Of a stretch of 64,000 nt of DNA, positions 42,166-51,941 are shown piece by piece. The DNA comes from Vibrio vulnificus NBRC 15645 = ATCC 27562 (GTDB lineage: Bacteria > Pseudomonadota > Gammaproteobacteria > Enterobacterales > Vibrionaceae). The stretch covers positions 558,001 through 622,000 of the forward strand of contig NZ_CP012882.1 in the NCBI RefSeq assembly GCF_002224265.1, given 5' to 3'. Both the position numbers and the translations under genes were made by a program. Below the pieces are notes generated by a model. It ran no database searches, was not told where the DNA came from, and worked only from the letters and a program-made list of their open reading frames with translations. Every line of letters begins with the position of its first letter. Positions within the stretch are counted from its first letter, which is position 1.

Positions 42166-43340
42166 TGACGACTTTTTTAGGCTATTCATCCACTTGGCTT
42201 GAAGCGCACAACGGCATTCATACCGCGCAAGAGATCAGCCATCAGCCCGCGCTTTGGCGTGCATTGGCGGAGATTCTGCAGCAGCAAGCGCCAAGCATTG
42301 AAGCGTTTCTTGCACCGCTGCTGGCACGCCAGGATCTACGCATTATTTTGACGGGCGCGGGCACGTCTGCGTTCGTCGGGGATGCGGCGCTGCCGTTTAT
42401 TCAAGCCGATCTGCGTTTTCAAGTGGCGTCGATCCCAACGACGGATTTGGTTTCCAACCCTGAACAATATTTGGATCCCACTCGCCCGACGTTACTAGTG
42501 TCTTATGCACGCTCTGGTAACAGCCCAGAGAGCGTGGCGGCCGTTGAGCTGGTTGATCAGTTAGTCGACGAGGCTTACCACCTGTTTTTGACCTGCAACG
42601 GCGAAGGCGCACTCTCTCGCTATGCTCAGCAAGCCAGCAATGCGTTGTGTGTGTTGATGCCTGAGGGCTCAAATGACAAGAGCTTTGCCATGACATCGAG
42701 CTTTAGCTGCATGTTGATGTCGACGTTCGCCCTGCTTGGTGAATTCTCAGCAGAGGCCATTTTCGCCACGGCGGCGTTGTGCGAAAGCAAATTGACGCAA
42801 TGGCCAGAAGCGGTCAAACAGCTGGCCACGCTGCCTTATGAAAGGCTCATCGTACTTGGCAGTGGCGGTTTTGCGGGTTTGGCGCGCGAAGCATCGCTCA
42901 AATCTCTCGAATTGAGCGCAGGCAAAGTGATGACCGCATTTGATTCCTCACTGGGTTTCCGCCATGGGCCAAAATTCACCATTAACGACAAAGCGCTGGT
43001 GGTTCAACTGCTGTCCAGTGATGACTACACCCGCCAGTACGACTTGGATCTGCTGCGCGAAATTCGCCGCGACAACCAAGCCCTGCGCCACGTGGCCTTA
43101 ACGGAAAAACCGTTGAGTGAGGAACACGTCTTCGAGTTAGGGCAGATCGGCCTTGGCGACCGCTGGCTCTGTTTCCCATACATCCTATTTTGCCAAATGT
43201 TGGCGTTTGAAAAATCGCTCCAGCTTGGCTTTGGCCCTGACAACCCATGCCCGACAGGGGAAGTGAACCGCGTGGTTCAAGGGGTCACCATTTACCCGTT
43301 TCACACCAATCGTCCACAACCATTCACCTCGAATCTATAA
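42165..43340 (+). CDS. agaS: AgaS, galactosamine-6-phosphate deaminase/isomerase (SIS domains)
   Basis: The start is ATG 42165, in the stop of agaZ (TAATG), with AAGGAG just upstream. The 391-residue protein has two SIS sugar-isomerase domains: IILTGAGTSAFVGDAALPFI and LVSYARSGNSPESVAAVELV in the first, VLGSGGFAGLAREASLKSLE and FDSSLGFRHGPKFTINDKAL in the second. AgaS converts galactosamine-6-phosphate to tagatose-6-phosphate plus ammonia. Confidence 0.93.
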   Translation: MTTFLGYSSTWLEAHNGIHTAQEISHQPALWRALAEILQQQAPSIEAFLAPLLARQDLRIILTGAGTSAFVGDAALPFIQADLRFQVASIPTTDLVSNPEQYLDPTRPTLLVSYARSGNSPESVAAVELVDQLVDEAYHLFLTCNGEGALSRYAQQASNALCVLMPEGSNDKSFAMTSSFSCMLMSTFALLGEFSAEAIFATAALCESKLTQWPEAVKQLATLPYERLIVLGSGGFAGLAREASLKSLELSAGKVMTAFDSSLGFRHGPKFTINDKALVVQLLSSDDYTRQYDLDLLREIRRDNQALRHVALTEKPLSEEHVFELGQIGLGDRWLCFPYILFCQMLAFEKSLQLGFGPDNPCPTGEVNRVVQGVTIYPFHTNRPQPFTSNL

Positions 43341-43351
43341 GGAAATTGAAC

Positions 43352-43825
43352 ATGCCAAATATCGTACTCAGTCGTATTGATGAACGTTTAGTCCACGGCC
43401 AAGTCGGCGTGCAATGGGTCGGGTTCGCTGATGCCAATATCGTAGTGGTGGTGAACGATGACGTTGCTCAAGACACCATTCAACAGAACCTGATGGAGAT
43501 GGTGTTAGCCGATGGCATTGCCATCCGTTTTTGGACGGTGCAGAAAACCATCGACACCATCCACAAAGCGGCCGATCGCCAACGTATTTTGTTGGTGTGC
43601 CGTACGCCGAAAGATTTTCGCCAGTTGGTGGAAGGAGGCGTGCCGATCCAAAACATCAACGTTGGCAACATGCATTACGCCGACGGTAAAAAACAGATTT
43701 CTAAAACGGTTTCGGTCGATGCCGAAGACGTGGCGGATTTTCAACAACTAAAAGCACTAGGCGTGCGCTGCTCTATTCAGGGCGTCCCAACAGAAAGTGC
43801 GACCGATCTCTTTACTCTACTCTGA
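43352..43825 (+). CDS. agaV: PTS system mannose-family IIB component (GalNAc/GalN type)
   Basis: The start at 43352 (MPNIVLSRIDERLVHGQVGV) follows AAGGAAATT. The phosphorylated His of mannose-family IIB proteins is the one in RLVHGQ (H15). The 157-residue cytoplasmic domain ends VPTESATDLFTLL. It receives phosphate from the separate IIA (45573) and hands it to the sugar carried by IIC/IID. Substrate choice between GalNAc and galactosamine cannot be read from sequence; the deacetylase gene favours GalNAc. Confidence 0.92.
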   Translation: MPNIVLSRIDERLVHGQVGVQWVGFADANIVVVVNDDVAQDTIQQNLMEMVLADGIAIRFWTVQKTIDTIHKAADRQRILLVCRTPKDFRQLVEGGVPIQNINVGNMHYADGKKQISKTVSVDAEDVADFQQLKALGVRCSIQGVPTESATDLFTLL

Positions 43826-43841
43826 TAAAAGGACATCTATC

Positions 43842-44618
43842 ATGGAAATAGGACTCTTACAGGCATTGTTGCTAGGCATACTTGCCTTTTTGGCCGGTCT
43901 TGACCTCTTCAATGGCTTGACTCACTTCCACCGACCTGTGGTTTTGGGTCCTCTCGTTGGTCTGATCTTGGGTGATCTGCAAACCGGTATTTTGGTGGGC
44001 GGTACGCTAGAACTGATCTGGATGGGCTTGGCGCCTTTAGCGGGTGCTCAGCCACCAAACGTGATCATCGGTACGATTGTGGGCACCACTTTTGCCATCA
44101 CCACCAAAGTGGAACCGAACGTGGCTGTTGGCGTGGCGGTACCGTTCGCCGTTGCGGTGCAAATGGGCATCACGTTGCTCTTCTCTGCGATGTCGGCCGT
44201 GATGTCGAAGTGTGACGAATACGCACAAAACGCCGACACCGATGGCATTGAACGTGTTAACTACTTCGCGCTTGCTGTGCTTGGCACCTTCTACTTCCTG
44301 TGCGCGTTTCTACCTATCTATCTTGGTGCAGAACACGCAGGCACCATGGTTTCTGCCCTACCAAAAGAGCTGATTGATGGCTTGGGTGTGGCAGGTGGCA
44401 TCATGCCCGCTATCGGTTTTGCGGTACTGATGAAAATCATGATGAAGAATGCCTACATCCCTTACTTCATCTTAGGTTTTGTTGCTGCCGCTTGGCTTGA
44501 GCTGCCTATCTTGGCGATCGCTTCTGCGGCCACGGCCATGGCGATTATCGACTTTATGCGCAAATCAGAACCGACTCCTGTGACTGCCCCTGCTGAGGAT
44601 CTTGAAGATGGAATCTAA
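43842..44618 (+). CDS. agaW: PTS system mannose-family IIC component
   Basis: The start at 43842 (MEIGLLQALLLGILAFLAGL) follows AAAAGGACA. The 258-residue membrane protein has the EIIC-sorbose/mannose motif LVGLILGDLQTGILVGGTLE and WMGLAPLAGAQPPNVIIGTI, plus about seven hydrophobic helices. It forms the sugar channel with IID. It overlaps the IID start by 11 nt. Confidence 0.92.
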   Translation: MEIGLLQALLLGILAFLAGLDLFNGLTHFHRPVVLGPLVGLILGDLQTGILVGGTLELIWMGLAPLAGAQPPNVIIGTIVGTTFAITTKVEPNVAVGVAVPFAVAVQMGITLLFSAMSAVMSKCDEYAQNADTDGIERVNYFALAVLGTFYFLCAFLPIYLGAEHAGTMVSALPKELIDGLGVAGGIMPAIGFAVLMKIMMKNAYIPYFILGFVAAAWLELPILAIASAATAMAIIDFMRKSEPTPVTAPAEDLEDGI

Positions 44619-45492
44619 CGTAATCAAACAAATGGATCTGGACAACGTTAATCCAGACGTAAGACCGGCTCCCGGTGTGGCGGCGGACGAATATGAGAAC
44701 AAAGAGATTGGCGCTGAGTTGACGAAAGCAGACATCAACCGCATGGCGTGGCGCTCTTTGCTACTGCAAGCCTCGTTCAACTTTGAACGTATGCAAGCGT
44801 CTGGTTGGCTTTACGGCTTGTTGCCAGCGTTGAAGAAAATTCACACCAACAAGGCCGATCTCTCCAAAGCGATGCAAGGGCACATGGGCTTCTTTAACAC
44901 CCACCCATTCCTCGTCACCTTCGTGATGGGCATCGTACTGGCGATGGAGCGTTCAAAACAAAACATCAACAGTATCCAGAGCACCAAAATTGCCGTGGGT
45001 GCGCCAATGGGCGGGATCGGCGATGCGATGTTCTGGTTAACCCTGCTGCCGATTTGTGGCGGTATCGGCGCGGACCTTGCGCTACAAGGCTCCATCATGG
45101 GTGCGGTGTTCTTCTTCGTCTTGTTTAACGTGGTGCATTTTGGTTTGCGCTTCGGTTTGGCGCACTACGCCTACCGCATGGGTGTGGCGGCGATTCCGAT
45201 GATCAAAGCCAACACCAAGAAGGTGGGGCATGCCGCTTCCGTGGTCGGTATGACGGTGATTGGTGCGCTGGTGGCCACTTATGTTCGCCTCTCTACCACC
45301 GCAGAAATTACCGCCGGTGACGCAGTGGTGAAACTGCAAGCCGATGTGATCGACAAGCTAATGCCGGCCTTCTTACCACTACTTTACACCTTGGCAATGT
45401 ACGCATTGGTGAAACGTGGTTGGAGCCCACTCAAACTGATTGCCATCACGGTGACATTGGGTGTCGTGGGCCGCTTTATGGGCTTCCTATAA
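44608..45492 (+). CDS. agaE: PTS system mannose-family IID component
   Basis: The ATG at 44608 (MESNVIKQMDLDNVNPDVRP) lies inside the end of the IIC gene, with GAGGATCTTG before it. The 294-residue subunit has NFERMQASGWLYGLLPALKK, HMGFFNTHPFLVTFVMGIVL, GAPMGGIGDAMFWLTLLPIC and a membrane end, all typical of IID(Man). An N-terminal extension of about 35 residues is acidic. It is the second membrane subunit of the transporter. Confidence 0.92.
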   Translation: MESNVIKQMDLDNVNPDVRPAPGVAADEYENKEIGAELTKADINRMAWRSLLLQASFNFERMQASGWLYGLLPALKKIHTNKADLSKAMQGHMGFFNTHPFLVTFVMGIVLAMERSKQNINSIQSTKIAVGAPMGGIGDAMFWLTLLPICGGIGADLALQGSIMGAVFFFVLFNVVHFGLRFGLAHYAYRMGVAAIPMIKANTKKVGHAASVVGMTVIGALVATYVRLSTTAEITAGDAVVKLQADVIDKLMPAFLPLLYTLAMYALVKRGWSPLKLIAITVTLGVVGRFMGFL

Positions 45493-45537
45493 GCGCGGAT
45501 ACATCGCAACAACAACGAAAGATAACGCAGTAAAAAC

Positions 45538-45557
45538 GGGGCTGGTACGCCAGCCCC
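45538..45557 (+). promoter_or_regulatory. Intercistronic hairpin between IID and IIA
   Basis: GGGGCTGG (45538-45545), loop TACG, CCAGCCCC (45550-45557): a perfect 8-bp GC-rich stem without a T run, immediately before the IIA ribosome-binding site (AAGGAACC). It may stabilise the upstream message or tune IIA translation. Confidence 0.6.
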
Positions 45558-45572
45558 AAGAAGGAACCAAAT

Positions 45573-46017
45573 ATGATAGCGGTAATTTTATCGGGTCACG
45601 GCGGGTTTGCCTCTGGCATCGCTCAAGCCATTGCACAAGTGATTGGCGAGCAAGAGCAGTTTCGATTCCTCGATTTCCCAGAGCAGATGACCACGCCTCA
45701 GTTGGAAGTGGCTATGCGCCAAGCGATTGAGGAAATCGACAGCGGTGATGGCATTGTTTTTCTCACCGATTTATTGGGCGGCACACCATTTCGTACCGCT
45801 TCCTTGCTGAGCCAAGAGCGCGATGACATCGAAGTCGTGACGGGCACCAACATGCAAATGGCCGCCGAAATGTTGCTTGAGCGCGACGAACTGACCTTAA
45901 CCGCGTTTCGTGAGATGGCGGTGGAATGTGGTCATCGTGGCATCACCTCTTTAGCCGCGGAAATGGCGCTCAAAGCGCAACAAGCCGCCACACAACCGAG
46001 TGCAGTGGTAGAAGAAG

Positions 46018-46028
<11 letters not shown>
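45573..46028 (+). CDS. agaF: PTS system mannose-family IIA component
   Basis: The 151-residue cytoplasmic protein has the IIA(Man) phosphorylation site ILSGHGGFASG (His9 takes phosphate from HPr) and VFLTDLLGGTPFRTA and TGTNMQMAAEMLL, as in ManX-type IIA. It has a tail rich in Ala and acidic residues. It overlaps the deacetylase gene by 11 nt, so expression is coupled. Confidence 0.92.
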
Positions 46029-48056
<2,028 letters not shown>

Positions 48057-48102
48057 TTACCGTTTCACTTTACTAATACTTCCCCCTAATTTGGTATTAG
48101 TC

Positions 48103-48128
48103 GGGCACTGGAAACAGTGCCCTTTTTT
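48103..48128 (+). terminator. Terminator of the aga operon
   Basis: GGGCACTG (48103-48110), tetraloop GAAA, CAGTGCCC (48115-48122), then T6. Confidence 0.93.
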
Positions 48129-48273
48129 ACACTGTAAATTTTGTGAGGGGAGAGGGATTTTTGAACAACGTCGAAGCATCAAGGTTCTTGGCATTTCTGA
48201 ACAAGCGTTGAGTTAAGCGTAATCTGTTTCGGTAGGTTAATCCTGCAGATATTTCGCGGCGGCGGAGACAAAA

Positions 48274-48294
48274 AACCGCCCATCGAGAGCGGTT
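48274..48294 (-). terminator. Terminator of iutA
   Basis: AACCGC (48274-48279) and GCGGTT (48289-48294). On the minus strand a T6 run follows. It lies after the iutA stop. Confidence 0.8.
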
Positions 48295-48322
48295 CCATCT
48301 TTAAACCTAAAACCGACATGTC

Positions 48323-50479
48323 TTAGAACTTCACTTGGTAGTTGAGCGTGTATGTACGGCCACGGCCTTTGTAGTCGTAAGCGGCGGACTCATAGTGCGC
48401 TGAGTAAATCAGCTGCGCGCGTTGACCCCAAGCGGTGGTGTACTCTTTATCCAACAGGTTCTGAATGCCGAAACCTAAGCTACCGACCGGAAGCTGATAG
48501 CTGCCCACAAGATCAAACAGGGTGTAGCCGTTGAGCTTGTTGTTGGAGGCATCTTCGTAGTCAAACATGGTTTGGCTTTGCAGTTTAATGTTGAGGTCGG
48601 CATCGCTCCAGCCTGCCCAAGCATTGGCTTTCGACGTGCTGGCGTAACCCGCATCGTAATCTTCCCAGCCCTTGTCCCCTTTCACTTCAGAAACCACATA
48701 GTGACCAGAAGCACCCAACTGAATGTTGTCATGAACCCAGTAAGAGAGCATCGCTTCTAAACCGTAGACTCGTTTCTTGTCTTCGATTTCTTCAATCAGC
48801 AAGGTGCTCTTGTTGTACTTAATGTTCTTATCGGATTGCGAGTAGTACGCCGCAGTTTGCAGATTCACATCGCCACTCTCTAGGCGGTAACCCAACTCGA
48901 CGCTGTTGGTCTTAATCCCTGACATTTTTGATTGATTGACATTGATGCTATCGTTCAGTTGCCAATGATCACCAACCAGCGTGTAATTCCCCTGACCGTA
49001 GTACTTGGCTGGATCGGCAAGATCAAAACCTTGCGAGAAGTTTGCCCAAACTTGCGAGTCGCGGTTGAGGTGGTAGATCGTCCCCAAGTTGAACAGCGCA
49101 ACGCTGTAATCCGTTTCTCCACCGGGTACCGCATCGGCTGAGGTGCCATTGCCTGCGGCGATCTTCTTCTGTTGGTTGTAACCCACGAAGTCATCGATCT
49201 TGTTCAACATGTATTGATAGCGAACACCACCTTCAACGCGCCAATCGTCGGTGATGGCGTAATCGACTTGAGCAAAAGCCGCCACCGAACTTACTTCCAC
49301 GCCTGGGTAACGGCCCACTTGGGCGTAAGTTTTGTTCACCAAATTGCCAGAGTTGTTCGCGATGGTAGAGTCGTAAAGCGCTTGGTTGCTGTCGAGCTTG
49401 TCTTGGTAGGCATCGATGCCATAGACAATATTTAGCTTGTCGAAGCTTTTCGCCAGTGCCGCTTTTAGCGAGATCACATCGGTAATCTGTTGGCCAGAAG
49501 ATTGGTAATAAGGCGTGTAAGTTTGGTCTTCTTTGCGGTATGAGGCTTCTGCGATGAGCTGCTGGCCAAGAAATTGTTCATCAGCATAAGAGGCGCTCAG
49601 CATCATGCGCTTGGTGCCGTGTTCACGGTCAGATTCAAAGCCTTTGCGCACATCCACAAAGTCTCTGCCGACAATGTACAAGCCATATGGCGAGTCTTGC
49701 TGGCTATCATAGTATTGCGCTAGAAAGTTCAGCTTTTGCGTCTCAGATACATCAACGCTAACCGTGGTTAAGAAATCGACCGTCTGGTTAAACTGCAGTG
49801 AGCCTTGTGAGATATCCGGTGTCACAATGGTACCGCTGGCATCGAAGAAACCTTGTGTTTCGGTGTAAACCACAGAGGTGCGTGCTTGAACTTTTTCATT
49901 GCCACCAGAGACAGACTGAGCCACTTTGTAGTCAAAATCTTCGCTGGAGTTAAAGCCAGAAGTCCCGCCCACATACGATTCAAACTCAAGCTCTTCGCTG
50001 CGCGCTTTTTTGGTGATGATGTTGATGACACCACCCGATGCGCCAGCGCCATAGATGGATGTGGACCCCGACAACACTTCGATACGATCAACGTTGAACG
50101 GATCAATGGAATCAAGATGACGACTGATCGAACGTGAAGATTGCAGAGAAACGCCATCTATCATTACCAGCATCTTACGCCCACGGAGGTTTTGGCCTAG
50201 GTTGGTGCGAGCGCCACTGCTAACGTCCAGAGATGGAATTGCCGAAGCCAGAATATCGCCAAGGGTCTTGCCACCGCGGTATTCCTGTTCAATTTTGTCG
50301 GACTCGATATACCAAACCGTACCAGGAATGTCGCTGATCGCTTTTGGAGTGCGGCTTGAAACCACCACCATTTTGTCGTTGGTTGAGGTTTCTTGTGCTT
50401 GGGCAGTCAATGCAGTACTTGCGGCGATAATCGCAAGTGCCATGGTTGATAGAGGGAACTTCCCTTTACTTGCTGTCAT
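48323..50479 (-). CDS. iutA: TonB-dependent ferric-aerobactin receptor
   Basis: The 718-residue outer-membrane receptor has a signal peptide (to about TAQA-Q), a TonB-box-like DKMVVVSSR, a plug domain (RGRKMLVMIDGVSLQSSRSI, IEVLSGSTSIYGAGASGGVI) and a 22-strand barrel ending in Phe (NYQVKF). It imports the siderophore-iron complex using TonB energy. Aerobactin is inferred from similarity of pattern to IutA and from the vatCDB-iutR neighbours, which in V. vulnificus belong to aerobactin uptake. No aerobactin synthesis genes are in the window. Fur-like and IutR-like sites lie upstream (50554-50619). Confidence 0.9.
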   Translation of the reverse strand: MTASKGKFPLSTMALAIIAASTALTAQAQETSTNDKMVVVSSRTPKAISDIPGTVWYIESDKIEQEYRGGKTLGDILASAIPSLDVSSGARTNLGQNLRGRKMLVMIDGVSLQSSRSISRHLDSIDPFNVDRIEVLSGSTSIYGAGASGGVINIITKKARSEELEFESYVGGTSGFNSSEDFDYKVAQSVSGGNEKVQARTSVVYTETQGFFDASGTIVTPDISQGSLQFNQTVDFLTTVSVDVSETQKLNFLAQYYDSQQDSPYGLYIVGRDFVDVRKGFESDREHGTKRMMLSASYADEQFLGQQLIAEASYRKEDQTYTPYYQSSGQQITDVISLKAALAKSFDKLNIVYGIDAYQDKLDSNQALYDSTIANNSGNLVNKTYAQVGRYPGVEVSSVAAFAQVDYAITDDWRVEGGVRYQYMLNKIDDFVGYNQQKKIAAGNGTSADAVPGGETDYSVALFNLGTIYHLNRDSQVWANFSQGFDLADPAKYYGQGNYTLVGDHWQLNDSINVNQSKMSGIKTNSVELGYRLESGDVNLQTAAYYSQSDKNIKYNKSTLLIEEIEDKKRVYGLEAMLSYWVHDNIQLGASGHYVVSEVKGDKGWEDYDAGYASTSKANAWAGWSDADLNIKLQSQTMFDYEDASNNKLNGYTLFDLVGSYQLPVGSLGFGIQNLLDKEYTTAWGQRAQLIYSAHYESAAYDYKGRGRTYTLNYQVKF

Positions 50480-50819
50480 TATTTTCTCTAAGTTTATCCA
50501 TTATAAAGCGGCACAAATCCACGGTTTGAGCGCGCGAAGGCTTGTTATTGATCGTAAATGAGAATTGTTATTATTGTATTTTTGTTGTGAAAATACAATA
50601 TGCAAATGCGAATTATTTTCTTTTAACTCAATAACGCTGATGACGATGGGGTTTTTTAGGGAGAGGAGAGAGCGACGAAGAACGAGGGATTAGGTGAGAG
50701 GGACAAGGGGCGAGTAGGGAGGAACTAGAAGGGGAGCCTCGTGTTAAGACATTATCCCCTCAGCTAAGTGACTTAAGCTAAGGGGCATGCAGGTTTAAGT
50801 TGGCGCACGACCAAACGAG
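50480..50819. promoter_or_regulatory. iutA promoter region with Fur and IutR sites
   Basis: A Fur-box-like stretch at 50554-50572 matches 13 of 19 positions of the classic consensus by eye. A 10-bp inverted repeat lies at 50573-50599 and a second AT-rich Fur-like stretch (AAATGCGAATTATTTTC) at 50604-50620. From about 50650 to 50745 the plus strand is almost all purine. A hairpin at 50756-50785 (CCCCT...AGGGG) follows the iutR stop and may act as a weak terminator. Confidence 0.6.
50573..50599. promoter_or_regulatory. Candidate IutR operator upstream of iutA
   Basis: ATTGTATTTT (50573-50582), 7-nt spacer, AAAATACAAT (50590-50599): a perfect 10-bp inverted repeat. The same half-site and spacing recur upstream of iutR at 51835-51861. 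It touches the Fur-like box. Confidence 0.65.
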
Positions 50820-51782
50820 TTAGATGGTGTTGGCGATGCTATTGACCAGCTTTTCCCGCTCCGACAGAGAGAGATGGATAACATTGCTGTAGGTGCGCTG
50901 CATGACGCGAATATCATTTTCTAGCAGCTGAGTGAGTTTTTTTGCCGCCTCTTTGTTTTTGCTCTCAAGCACCAGATCGAGGATCTCAATCCGGCGTTGG
51001 CAAGATTTAATGACCGACGATTGGATGTGCATAGAGACGAGGTCGGTGGCTTTGCGCATGCGATTATGCTGCTGCATATTGCCCAGTAAAAAACGGTTGC
51101 CTGAACAGGCGGCGAGCAGCTCATGAAAGTCCGCGCTTAGGTTGAACAAATCGCTGGCATTGACGGTGTCTGGCTGTTGAATCGCTTGCAGATGGCGCTC
51201 GCGACACTGCTGTAACGCATTGAGATCGGCTGACCAACTTGGCTCGAGCAAGCCTGCGGGTTCGAAAATCAGCCGACATCGGTAGCTTTCGGTGTGCCTT
51301 TCCAGCGTATTGAGAACGCCGTCGAGGTGCCACTTATAGCCGGGGCTTCGGCGCAAAATGCCATCATTTTCGAGCAAGCGGAGTACGCATTGTATCTCGC
51401 CTCGATTGGCGTTGTAGCGCTCTTGAAGCTCCTTTTCTGAAAACGCCGTGGCGATCTCCCCAAAGAAGAGATCCATCAGCAACCTAAGATACAGTTTCTC
51501 CTGACGAGATGCTTTATTGTCGGCATTCTCGTTGGTTTGAATGGAGTGAGCATCGATCTGCAACGTGAATCCCTTATTGGGCACAGCTTTAGCGATGCCT
51601 AAGGCAGACATGTAGCTGAGTACGGCGCGCATCGGAGTTCTCGATACTTGGAACTGGTTGGCTAATGACGATTCATTCAGGCTGGCGCCGATTTTTGCGT
51701 CGTCGGCTTTGAGCTTGCTGACCACTTGATTGAACAAATCTTGCTGAAGTTTGGTGATGGGGGCTTTTTCCATGAGTGACAT
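50820..51782 (-). CDS. iutR: GntR-family regulator of aerobactin uptake
   Basis: The start at 51782 (MSLMEKAPITKLQQDLFNQV) is the first ATG; the frame is open to a TTG at 51815. The 320-residue protein has an N-terminal winged HTH (LNESSLANQFQVSRTPMRAV), a second segment with a GntR-like repeat (FSEKELQERYNANRGEIQCV), and a helical C-terminal effector domain of FCD type. In V. vulnificus the regulator beside iutA and vatCDB is a GntR-type repressor named IutR, and position supports that name. A probable operator lies 53-79 nt upstream of this start. Confidence 0.85.
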   Translation of the reverse strand: MSLMEKAPITKLQQDLFNQVVSKLKADDAKIGASLNESSLANQFQVSRTPMRAVLSYMSALGIAKAVPNKGFTLQIDAHSIQTNENADNKASRQEKLYLRLLMDLFFGEIATAFSEKELQERYNANRGEIQCVLRLLENDGILRRSPGYKWHLDGVLNTLERHTESYRCRLIFEPAGLLEPSWSADLNALQQCRERHLQAIQQPDTVNASDLFNLSADFHELLAACSGNRFLLGNMQQHNRMRKATDLVSMHIQSSVIKSCQRRIEILDLVLESKNKEAAKKLTQLLENDIRVMQRTYSNVIHLSLSEREKLVNSIANTI

Positions 51783-51834
51783 AGGCTTAGTGTTTTCCCC
51801 ACATGGTAAACACAAATTTATCTTATGGCCATTT

Positions 51835-51861
51835 ATTGCTTTTTAGTTCCCAAAATACAAT
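51835..51861. promoter_or_regulatory. Candidate IutR operator upstream of iutR
   Basis: ATTGCTTTTT (51835-51844), 7-nt spacer AGTTCCC, AAAATACAAT (51852-51861). The right half is identical to that upstream of iutA and the left half differs at two or three positions. This suggests autoregulation. Confidence 0.6.
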
Positions 51862-51868
51862 TTAAAAA

Positions 51869-51915
51869 GTCACGCTACAGTGACCGTAGAAGGCGAACGT
51901 TAAGCCTTCTACGGT
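51869..51915 (-). terminator. Two overlapping hairpins between vatB and iutR
   Basis: ACCGTAGAAGGC (51883-51894) and GCCTTCTACGGT (51904-51915) form a perfect 12-bp stem. A second stem, GTCAC/GTGAC (51869-51873, 51880-51884), overlaps it by two bases and on the minus strand is followed by T5. They end the vatCDB message, so iutR probably has its own promoter. Confidence 0.65.
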
Positions 51916-51941
51916 GAGCGATTTTTTTCATTTGAGGAAGA

